This document shows positions 45,213-53,918 of a DNA stretch of 64,000 nt, one piece after another. Positions within the stretch are counted from its first letter, which is position 1, and every line of letters begins with the position of its first letter. This stretch comes from Symbiodinium natans (lineage: Eukaryota > Sar > Dinophyceae > Suessiales > Symbiodiniaceae), in contig CAJNDS010000389.1 of the NCBI GenBank assembly GCA_905221605.1, positions 88,226 to 152,225 of the forward strand, given 5' to 3'. The notes beneath the pieces were generated by a model. It did not search any database, was not told where the DNA came from, and was given only the letters and a program-made list of their open reading frames with translations. Both the position numbers and the translations under genes were made by a program.

Positions 45213-45287
45213 AAGGAAGAGATCGAAGAGTTCGACGTGGAGCTCAGGAAGCTGGAGCCGGGCGAGCGTCCGTCTGGCTCGAACTAG
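45213..45287 (+). CDS. Candidate terminal exon, unknown protein
   Basis: AAG GAA GAG ATC ... encodes KEEIEEFDVELRKLEPGERP followed by SGSN and TAG (45285-45287), a highly charged C-terminal-looking text. It may end the gene that starts at 42145. No family recognised. Confidence 0.25.
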   Translation, partial: KEEIEEFDVELRKLEPGERPSGSN

Positions 45288-45903
45288 CATTTGCAGCAGG
45301 GCGTAGCAGCACCGGAGCGACCGGTAGTGTACGTAGTGTACAGAGCCTTCTGCATTGTTGCTGTTAAAAAGAAGCGTCGGGCTTGGCAGCATGAGTTGAA
45401 GCGTATGATCTCGTGATTTTTTCGACAGTTACAAGGTTCGGGAGAGACGGATGTATCCTTTGCAGGTGCTCCAGATAGCCAGGTGATTGACATCTGAGAA
45501 CCTCTGCTATCGTTCCGTTGCCACGCGATCGTGTCCAATTTTCGTGTGCCATCCTCGGCATCCCTCGTTTCATACGTTTCACGAAGCAGCAGTCACACTG
45601 TCGCTGTGATTCAGAGTGCGTTTTCGGGCAAGCGCCACATGCGGCGACTTCGACCCCCCGCAAGTCTGCGTTCATTGTCCAAGCATTTTGCATGTTGCTT
45701 CGCGGATTCTCTCTGTAAATGCTGATGTCAGGGAGGGGATGGCTTGCCACGTCTGCCATGTCAAGAAACAAATTCTCGATTGTCGCATACTTTGGCTTGA
45801 GCCTGGCACAAAGCAACCAGGCCTCGCTACCGAAGCTCCCCGAACCTGCCCTGGAAGGGAAGAGAGCGGAGCTCTCCCTTCCAGGGCAGAGTGCCGCTTT
45901 GCA

Positions 45904-48900
45904 ATGGCCATGTCTCTTGCGTCCCGGTGCCTCTGTTTCGTCCTGCCCCTCGTGACGCCTGTGGTTGCGCTAGTAGAGGATGTGGAGGACATGTCCACTT
46001 TGCTGGAAATCCGCAAGCGCCGGGGCCTCGCATCGTTCTTTGCCACATGAGCAAGCGGGCGAGAGCTGGAGCGAGAGCGAGAGAGCGAGAGAGCGAGAGA
46101 GCGAGAGAGCGAGAGAGCGAGAGAGCGCGAGAGAGCGAGAGCGAGAGAGCGAGAGAGCGAGAGAGCGAGAGAGCGAGAGAGCACGAGAGAGCGAGAGAGA
46201 GAGAGAGAGAGCGTGGGGGAGAGAGGGACAGAGAGAGCGAGAGCGAGAGAGCGAGAGAGCGAGAGAGCGACAGGGAGATCATTTGTTAGCGGGGTTGCGT
46301 GTTCGCACGGGAACAAAGAGAGTTGTTTGAGCTTTGTTACGCTGTTTCGGTGAGGCTCTGTGAAGCGGCCGCTGTTGGTGATACACGCAGGGCTCCACAA
46401 AACCGGGACCACCTCCCTTCAGCCTCCCAGCTTAAATGACTTTCAGTGACTTACACTTAAGACCTTAACTTAAGAGTGCCTGAGCTGTTGAAGGAGAAAA
46501 GCCAGCACCGACATAAGCGATCTTTGCTGCGAGACTTCTGCTTTGGTTCTCACAGCTCACCCGCGACTTTGCTCACGTGAGGCTGTCCATGAACAAATGC
46601 AGCGTGCCTTGGCTGGCTCGTTTGTTGTCCCCATCGTCTTCCCCTCATGCTTGTTCGTCTCGAGAAGCAGCACCAAAGAAGGCGCCCCGTTTTCCAAGGA
46701 ATGGGCCAGCAGCATGGGGGTGACTTCCTTGGTCTTGGAAGGCGAGCATGTATACTAATGTATACTGTGTGCTGCACACACAGCATGGCCAGGCCCCGGA
46801 ACGATCCGATCCAAAACCTCTCCATGACAGGACAGCCGAAGAAGGTGAACCACAACTTCCTCGTGCACTTTGCGGAATCCTTGGGCTGGGAACTGCCCCT
46901 CTACAAAGAGAAGCTGGAGCTCAAAAACGAGACTGCCTACCTGAGGCCAGCACTATCCAGCACTCCCTGGCTAAGTCAAAAAGTGAAGCTGCGAAGCTCT
47001 AGAAGCTCTAGCTCGCAGAGCAGCTGAAGGACCTGGGAGCGGCTCCGGAATTGCGAGGAGCGGCACTTCGCGGGCCTGGCGCCCTGCCGGGCCCTGCTCT
47101 CCTCGGAGCTCTTCACCGAGGCCCAGACGGAGGCGCGACTTAGAGGGCGCTGCCTTCTGCACTCTCCCTGACCTTTCAACATACTCGATCTATATATATA
47201 TGTATATAAATATGATATAGATTTGTATCATGAATGTACAAATGAAGTCATGGCGTCAACACTAAACAGCAGATGGAGTTCTGTCCGAAGTTGTCATGTG
47301 ATGCAATCTGATGTGAAGACTCTGAAACTGAAGCGAAGAGAGCGAAGAGTCGACGTGAGGTTTGGCGGTCCTTGTTTGAGAAGCTCCCCAAGTGGGACGT
47401 GCGGGTCTTGGTCTTCCATCGCTACTATCCAGCCTGGCTACTGTCGCTCTACGGGGAGTATCAAAGGCAGCCCGAGCTTCGCAACTGTTTGGCGCATTTT
47501 CGCATGCTTTTCGTTTGCTGTTCTTTACTCTCTGTTCAGGGACTACATGGTGGACACAGCCCACAACCCCATGTCCCTGTTGGAGTTTGCTTCTTGGCCA
47601 TGAGAAGACCCGCCCCGCGGAATCATTGAATCATGTTCGTGCCAGACGGGTCAGAAGTGTCAGATGTCCGTTGGAGGCATTGGAAGGACCGGGCGCACAG
47701 CTGTCACCCCGGCGCACCCTCGAACGCATCCAAGACGCGTTCGGCGCCTGCAAGGGCGGGGACACAGCGCAGTGCAGTGTGCAAGGCAAGCACTGTCAGC
47801 ATCGTTTCTGTTTCGCACGGGGGCGGTTCGACGCAGACACAGACACAGATGCAACTGTCAGCATCTGCCAGAACCACATAGTGACGTAATGCAACTCTTG
47901 AGGTTATACCGAGCAGGTAGCTGTACCGACTGTGCTTCGTCGCCTTGGCATGCTGCCACATGCCGCGGAGGTGCTTCCTATGACCTCTTCCAGCATCAAG
48001 GCCTCTGAAACTCTTTCGCGTTCTGCTGCATTCTCTCCTGCATTGTCCTGCACTGTTCATGGAGCTTTCAAGCGGCTTCAAGCGAGGTTACGACCAATAC
48101 GAATACGTCCTCCTCAATGTGACGCTGGCGCTTCGCGGCAAGGAGTTTCGGGCAGCATCCGCCTCGGTGCAGAATACATGGCAAGCCATGGTTTTCAGAG
48201 ATCTCAGGAAATCTCAGGAGATCTCAGGAGATCTCAGAGATCTCGTGTTCTGGAGGGACGTGTTGTGTTTTGAGAGAGCGACTTTGGCCTCGTCTCTGAG
48301 GCCAACCGGAGCCTCTGGGAGAGATGCCCGGAGCGGAGCCTCATCCACGCCTCGCCGGCCAACCTGACACTGGCGCCTCGCTCTCTCTCTGCTCTCTCTG
48401 CTCTCTCTCTGCTCTCTTGCTCTCTGTCTTGCTATCTGTCTTGCTCTCTGTCTTGCTCTCTGTCTCTCTGTCTCTCTGTCTCTCCCCCTCTCTCTGTGCT
48501 AACTGCTAACTTTCCGAGCAATTCAACCAAACAAAATGCCTAATCTTGGACACATCTGTGTTCCCACACCATCTGAGGCTGTGGATATCGTCCGGCTTCT
48601 CAAGAATTCCCACCAAGCACGAGGCTGCACGGCTCCATTCCTGCTCTCCGCCTCGAATAAGGAAGTCTTGGATCTTGCCAACAAGGAGCGCAGGCAGATT
48701 ACAAGCAGATCGCTTCACCATGCTCCCCCGGCTTCACCCCTCAGCACTGTCGCGGAAAGGACGCAGTAGAAAATGAGTTGCTAGGCGCACAAATGCAAGC
48801 GACCTTCTAGCTTTGAAACATCAGGCCTCTCGCAACCCCTTTTGGCCTTTTGGTGGGCCATGCCCACAGATGCGAGGGAATGCCGTGCAGCTTCATGTCT

Positions 48901-49262
48901 AGAGAATGTCCTTGTTGTTTTTGGAGAGGAGCTTTTGCCCGTGGTGTGCATGGACATCGGCAACCTCCTGGCGGATGACTCGGCGAGGCTCAGCCAAGTC
49001 TCAGCGTGTAGAAAGGGCGAAGGAGGGTGAGAAGGAAAGTCTGAAAGCGAGGATCACGACAGTGATCAAGAAAGCGGAGAGGGAGAGAGTGGCGGTGTGC
49101 GGGGTGTGGTGTGGGTGTGGCGGTGTGCAGGGTGTGCCTTCCATGCAGGTGGTTTGAGAATGCACGCCTGGCACCTCCGACGTACCACAAGGACTCGCAA
49201 TTCTGCCAGATCAAGCAGCAGGCGCTGAAGCCAGAGCACTGGCAAGCGTGGCGAGGCCAAAG
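45904..49262 (+). CDS. Secretory-type protein gene, possibly sulfotransferase-like, multi-exon
   Basis: ATG 45904 starts a signal-peptide-like sequence (CLCFVLPLVTPVVALVEDVE). Further exon-like segments are 46790-46970 (NFLVHFAESLGWELPLYKEK), 47038-47150 (CRALLSSELFTEAQTEARL), 47370-47495 (WDVRVLVFHRYYPAWLLSLY), 47541-47600 (DYMVDTAHNPMSLLEFASW), 48062-48168 (FKRGYDQYEYVLLNVTLAL), 48630-48710 (SNKEVLDLANKERRQI) and 49150-49262 (RLAPPTYHKDSQFCQIKQ). The pair LLSSELF ... VLVFHRYYPAWLLSLY resembles the region of Golgi/ER sulfotransferases that follows the PAPS-binding loop (SSE.F, then V.+..R...W..S.Y). The 5' P-loop (KTGTT-like) is not seen, so the function is tentative. Exon limits are approximate. 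Confidence 0.35.
46074..46271. repeat. (GAGAGC)n hexamer array
   Basis: About 200 bp of GAGAGC units with GA-only and GTGGGG interruptions (46196-46225). It lies in the first intron of the secretory-type gene, on the purine strand. Confidence 0.97.
48378..48497. repeat. CT-rich microsatellite (CTCTGT/CTTGCTCT)
   Basis: Mixed CTCTCTCTG and TCTTGCTCTCTG units, sense-strand pyrimidine-rich. Confidence 0.93.
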
Positions 49263-50241
49263 AAGTGTACGAGAGTTGGGTCTCCATGGCTGGGTTCTTC
49301 TTGGTTCTAACTGCGGTTCTTTTTTGCAGATCACCAGCCCCCGGGCCCAGCATTACAAGAATCTGGAAGGAACTCGCACAATCACTGCTCGGGCACACTA
49401 CGCAACCAGCATTTGTAGCCGTTCCCAGACTTCCGGGAATCAAGTCCGATGTTCTGGGGTCTCGTGCGAAACCGCCCCCAGGATGCATGCGCTCATCGGC
49501 ACCTGTGACGGCGACACAGCAGAAGTCAAGCCTTCGGAAGCCGAGGAAGCCGAGGATGTGGAGGATGTGGAGGATGGTGAGGAAGCCGGAGATGCCGATG
49601 CCGGAGATGCCGATGCCGGAGATGCCGGAGATGCCGGAGATGCTGAGGTCGGCACGGAGGGCGCGAAGGGCATCAGAAGCATCAGAAACATCAGAAAGCG
49701 CTCGTGGATGGCGAGGAGCTTGGAAGGGAAGGGCCTCAGTGACCAGAGCCACTTCGGCCGCAGCTTGGTCGGAGGAGTGGTCCCAGTTGGCCTGGGTGCG
49801 CTGCCGTTGAGCTCCGAGTTGAGCTCCGAGTTGAGCTCCGAGTCGGAAGTGGAAGCGGAAGGGGGGAAAGCGGATGCCGGTCGCAGCTTCTTCATCCAAA
49901 GCCCTCAAAGCCCCAGAGCACGAGAGAGCAGCATGAGCTTGCCGAACTTTCCGAGATCCAGAGAGACTCCAGCTTCAGCCGCTTCAGCCGCTTCAGCCGC
50001 TTCAGCCGCTTCAGCCGCTTCAGCCGCTTCAGCCTTTAGTTGGGGGACTTTAGGCACTTTAGGCGCTTTGGGCATCGAGGGTGCGAAGGCGAAAGTGGAT
50101 TCCGTGGATTTCTCGGAGCGTTCCTTCGCCGCACCCCTGCCCGGCCTGCCCGGCCTGCCGCTGAGCTCCAGGGACTCCAGCCTGCCGCTGAGCTCCAGTC
50201 TGGGCGCTTCGAGCAGATCGAGCGATAGCACAGGCACTTGA
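49111..50241 (+). CDS. Long low-complexity open frame (376 codons), unknown
   Basis: The frame is open from 49111 to TGA 50239-50241. Its start overlaps the last segment assigned to the secretory-type gene. From about 49550 it is built of short in-register repeats: EDVEDVEDGEE, DADAGDADAGDAGDAG, SELSSELSSE, AASAASAASA and PGLPGLP. All repeat units are multiples of 3 nt (9, 12 or 15), so the frame is kept, which suggests translation. The opposite strand is also open over much of this stretch, so coding sense is inferred only from the neighbouring + strand genes. No domain is recognised. Confidence 0.35.
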   Translation: MGVAVCRVCLPCRWFENARLAPPTYHKDSQFCQIKQQALKPEHWQAWRGQRSVRELGLHGWVLLGSNCGSFLQITSPRAQHYKNLEGTRTITARAHYATSICSRSQTSGNQVRCSGVSCETAPRMHALIGTCDGDTAEVKPSEAEEAEDVEDVEDGEEAGDADAGDADAGDAGDAGDAEVGTEGAKGIRSIRNIRKRSWMARSLEGKGLSDQSHFGRSLVGGVVPVGLGALPLSSELSSELSSESEVEAEGGKADAGRSFFIQSPQSPRARESSMSLPNFPRSRETPASAASAASAASAASAASAASAFSWGTLGTLGALGIEGAKAKVDSVDFSERSFAAPLPGLPGLPLSSRDSSLPLSSSLGASSRSSDSTGT

Positions 50242-50242
50242 G

Positions 50243-50269
<27 letters not shown>
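50243..50269. repeat. T27 homopolymer
   Basis: Twenty-seven T followed by AAATTTTCAAG. It could be the polypyrimidine tract of a short intron joining the open frames on each side (acceptor AG at 50279-50280), or the poly(A) tail of an element inserted on the - strand. Confidence 0.95.
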
Positions 50270-50276
<7 letters not shown>

Positions 50277-50297
50277 CAAGCGTTCTGATCAATTTCC

Positions 50298-51281
50298 ATG
50301 ATCCCGCGGTCAGGCACAAGCATCTTCGGGGAGCCTGCGCAAGCTTCCGATGATCGCTTCTCCCCGAACTTTGCGGACTCGGCCGGTGGCCTTCCGGGGC
50401 TTTTCCAGCCCTTGGAGACCTCATCTGAGCTGAGCCAGCTGCAGCTGGCCACGGCAGTGACGAAGCACAAACACACGAAGCACACGAAGCACATGAAGCA
50501 AAGGAAGCAAGACAAACAGGGATCGAATCCGGCCGGCATCATGCGGGTTCAGCTTCCGCAAGCACGTGGCCTCAATGAATACGAGAGGAAAGCGGTAGAT
50601 CCAGGGTCAAGGGTGATGGCCAAGACGGCCAAGACGGCCAAGACGGCCAAGACGGCCAAGACGGCCAAGACGGCCACGTTCTCGCAGGCACGCCAGGCAC
50701 AGAGGATGCAGAGGACGCAGAGGATGCAGAAGGGCGCGACAGTGGCGACAGTTGCGAAAACTTCGAGAGCTCCTCCCAAAGCCTCTTATAGACCGAGGGC
50801 CCATGAACCCCGCTTTGGGAAGAGTGAGGCGCCCGTGCCTGCGGCGCCTGAGGCCCCTGAACACACTGAAGCCTCCGCAGTCGATGAAGTCCCTGAAGCC
50901 GATGAAGCCGATGAAGCCGCTGAAGCTGCTGAAGTCTCTGATGCCGATGAAGCCGCTGAAGTCCCTGAAGTCGTTGAAGATGCCGATGCTCAGCTAGAGT
51001 TGACGCGCTTGACCAAGGCCTCGACGGGTCTGGACGAGGACGCGGCAAGTGCGGAGAGCGCGGAAAGTGCGGAGAGCGCGGAGAGCGCGGAGAGCGCGGA
51101 GAGCGCGGAGAGCGTGGAGAGCGTGGAGAGCGAAGCGCATGACGGGCTGCTGGACCACCTCGATGGCCTCCCGAAGCAAAAGCCGGGAGTGCCTGGCCTC
51201 GCGGGCGTCTTCAGCGACGAGCAAGGCCGTCCAACTGCAGGCCTCCCCGTCGTCAAGGTCCTTGAGACATCTACTGTCTGA
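50298..51281 (+). CDS. Long low-complexity open frame (327 codons), unknown
   Basis: ATG 50298 to TGA 51279-51281. It starts with a more complex text (SGTSIFGEPAQASDDRFSPN, LFQPLETSSELSQLQL), then repeats: KHTKHTKHMK, AKTAKTAKTAKT (six KTA units, 50622-50676), QRMQRTQRMQ, an acidic EADEADEAAEAAEV stretch, and ESAESAESAESA (51054-51125). It ends in a normal-looking text (HDGLLDHLDGLPKQKPGVPG). Repeat units are multiples of 3 nt. It is probably the same gene as the frame ending at 50241. The protein would be largely disordered. Confidence 0.4.
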   Translation: MIPRSGTSIFGEPAQASDDRFSPNFADSAGGLPGLFQPLETSSELSQLQLATAVTKHKHTKHTKHMKQRKQDKQGSNPAGIMRVQLPQARGLNEYERKAVDPGSRVMAKTAKTAKTAKTAKTAKTATFSQARQAQRMQRTQRMQKGATVATVAKTSRAPPKASYRPRAHEPRFGKSEAPVPAAPEAPEHTEASAVDEVPEADEADEAAEAAEVSDADEAAEVPEVVEDADAQLELTRLTKASTGLDEDAASAESAESAESAESAESAESAESVESVESEAHDGLLDHLDGLPKQKPGVPGLAGVFSDEQGRPTAGLPVVKVLETSTV

Positions 51282-51877
51282 GACCCCACTGTAAGTGAGG
51301 CCAGACTTTCAACTTAAACTTTAACGCCCAATTTTTGTGAGCTGCTGTCGCAACTCATGTTTAGCTCGGCGCTTGCCCAGCCTCTCCAAACGGAGGGCAG
51401 GGTTGGACAAGTCAAAGTTTGTGGAGACACTGCAAAAAACGATGCAAAGAGAAAGCGAATCCAACATTGACCATGAGGTCCTAGAGTCTATGCACCGTAT
51501 GTCACTGTAGGCAGACAGTTCTGGGCACACCATGTGCAGTTCAAGCTTGCGAGCACGTCGCCACATCAAGTGGCTGAACACGGGAACAAGTACCTCCGAA
51601 TATGTGAATCGTGTCCGCTTTGTGGCTCCCAGCGGCGGCAACGGGGACTCGACCGGCCACAGGCAACCACAGGCAACAGGCAGCTAGGCACACTGCCCGG
51701 CGCCTCCTTTCCCCAAGCACACGGCCCCAGTAATGTTTCGGAGCTCAGTGTACAGTGATGGGCGGTCACCTTCGGGCTGTGTTGAGGCCTGGCAATGACG
51801 GAGATGGATGGCATCATCCGTGAGCACGAGGTGAGGAGCTTGTCATTGAACGCAGTTCTGCTATGCCATTGATTCTT

Positions 51878-52250
51878 TAACGCTTGCGCGTGCCGCCTCG
51901 GCAGCCAGGCTGGCCCAACACGGGGTGTAGTGTGCTCACCGCAGACGAAAGAAAGCCAAGTCCTATGTCAACTTGGTGCAGCACTACAGAGAAAGGGAGT
52001 GAAGGTCCCACGCGTCCCAGAAGGTGCTTTAGAGGGAGATTTCAGTACGCGCTCCCGGGCACTAGCGCTTTTGAGCGTGATCTCTACGAGGGGTCCACGG
52101 ATTGCGGCTCCTTCAAGCGGTTCGGGCCTGGGGAAGGGCGGGGGGGGGGGGCTGGGGGAGGTGAATTTGTGGAATGGTTGCGAAGCGGGGAGACCTGATC
52201 CTGGTGCTTGTTCTAGGCGTCTCTGGGCTGGAAACCGAGGCGAGTTAAAT
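51878..52250 (+). mobile_element. MITE-like short repeat (copy B)
   Basis: Begins TAACGCTTGCGCGTGCCGCC and CTCGGCAGCCAGGCTGGCCC, and ends GGGCTGGAAACCGAGGCGAG (52226-52245), an imperfect inverted repeat of the start. A G-rich run (52139-52158) lies near the right end, as in copy A (39093-39109). It lies about 190 bp upstream of the first recognised 14-3-3 exon, probably in its 5' intron. Confidence 0.55.
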
Positions 52251-52287
52251 TCCGCATGCGTCGCTCATGATCGCTTGTCTTGTTTTG

Positions 52288-52317
52288 TCTTGTCTCTCTC
52301 TCACGCTCTCTCACGCT

Positions 52318-52350
<33 letters not shown>

Positions 52351-52382
52351 GCTCTCGCTTTTCTCTCTCTCGCCCTATCTCT
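52288..52382. repeat. CT-rich microsatellite before a 14-3-3 acceptor
   Basis: TCTCTCTCACGCTCTCGCTCG followed by pure CT and CTCGCT. It ends about 55 bp before the acceptor at 52435-52436. Confidence 0.93.
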
Positions 52383-52436
52383 TTGCCATCTCAAGCTACA
52401 TTTCAAGCTCTGTCTCAATCATTCCTCGATCTCAAG

Positions 52437-53918
52437 GTCTACTTCGCGACCCTGGCAGAGCAGGCAGAGCGCTACGACGAAATGGCGGAGCACATGCGAG
52501 CGGCTTGAACCTAAGCTCGGGGTCGGCGCAGAGAGGCTTAAAAGGCACTCACTTCACAGCTTCTCTCTTCTGAGTCTCCCGGGACCAAATGTGTTCGCAG
52601 ACTTTTGCCGCCTTCCTGCTATGCCATGAACTGCATGTAAGTCCAGGTAACCATGCAGGTGTGGCCGCTACAGCCCTGAACCGTCGAGTTTGTATCTGGA
52701 TGTCAATTTGCAGAAGAAGTTCGCAGCGTGTTTCTTCCCTCTGAGTCGTTTCCACTTATTTTTTTTATAACTCGTCTCCTTCGCGTGTGTGTCATAGAGA
52801 GGCCGCACTCTTCGAGCAGGAGCTGGACGCCGAGGCGCCGTGGCTCTTCCCTACACCTGCTGCACCACACACACACACTCTCTCTCTCTCTCTCTTTCTT
52901 TCTCTGCAACTTTTCCTTGCTTGTGCTCTCCCTTGCGTTCTCTTGTACATTGTTCCCTTTACGTCTTCTGCGCCGCCATCTCTCAATGGCGGTCTCGCTC
53001 GGCCTCTTGACGGGAAGTCGCGTCTCTCTTCTCTCTTCTCTCGCCTTTTCTCAAAGATTTCTCAGGAAAGGAATCTCCTAGCAGTGGCCTTCAAGCAAGC
53101 GGCGCCTGGCTTAAGAACCAGTTTTTTGAGCTTGGGACTGAGGACTTGGGCAACGTAGCGGCGTGTCTGTGCGAGTGGTGCCAGCGTGCCAGCGAGTGGC
53201 AGTGAGCGCAAAAGCGCTTCGTGTCACGAGGTGGGTCAGCGCAGAGTTGCTTGGCGCATCGTTTGTGCTGCCGAGCAGGAGGAGCAGGCCAAAGGCTTAA
53301 TGGTGAAAAAAGGCTCTCAAGGCTTCTCTTCCTGGTGGGAATGTCTCTGTGAGGCCAAGGGCAATCACATGACCACAGCAAGTGCCCGGGGCTACCGGAA
53401 GAAGGCCAAGCTCTGCTGAGAAGGGCGGCTGGTGAGTGGCATCGTTTTCGCCATTCGCCAGATCGAAGCCGAGCTCACAAGCTTATGCCAGACCATTTTG
53501 GTCCGGCCCTTAAACGAACTGCAGTTCCTGTTCCGAGACACTGCAAGTCACCGCAGTCACCAGTGACCAGTCTGAATCTGTTCACGGAGGCGCTACTGAC
53601 AGACAAGCTCATCCCGGGTGCCACCACAGCGGAGGCCAAGGTGCGTGCTGCGAAAAAGAAGCACGAGCATCCAGCATGCCTTTCCCCCTTCCCTTCCCCT
53701 TCCCCCCTTCCTTTCCTACCCTTTCAGACTTGTGTTTCGGAGGGCACCCCAAAACTTGCGTCATCTTGCGTCAGATGGTTCTCTGATGCTCATGCCCCTG
53801 GCCCTCTTCATTCTTGCTCCCTCTTCGCAGTTTTCCTGGGTCCAACCCAAGTCAGGAAAAAGTAATCCGGGAATCAGTTGCAGGTGTCCTACTACAAGGC
53901 GCAGGGCGACTACTACAG
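52437..53918 (+). CDS. 14-3-3 exons 1-8 of those recognised (N-terminal two thirds)
   Basis: Eight exons of about 26-67 nt joined in phase: ...AFKQA (53101) + VGQRR (53231); AAA G (53294) + CA AGT (53379) giving QAKASARGYRKK; AAG (53404) + ATC (53462); TTG (53500) + GCG (53590); AAG (53640) + GTG (53884); TAC AG (53918) + G TAC (53991). The joined text reads as an ordinary 14-3-3 helix 1-6 region. The second exon (FEQELDAE, after an AG near 52799) is assigned from the expected 'ELD.EERNLL' order and has less certain ends. Confidence 0.85.

Larger units (their letters stand above)
51282..52436. other. No gene recognised; contains MITE-like copy B and a CT microsatellite
   Basis: From 51282 to 51877 I see no coding text. 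The MITE-like repeat covers 51878-52250. A CT-rich tract (52288-52382) leads to the acceptor of the first recognised 14-3-3 exon at 52437. The initiating exon of that gene should lie in or before this stretch, but I could not find it. Confidence 0.5.

Noticed and set aside
45790-45800. Relict dinoflagellate spliced-leader sequence (TTTGGCTTGAG-like)
   Set aside because: Only about ten bases resemble the leader's 3' part and the change at the key CTCAAG positions makes it a chance match.
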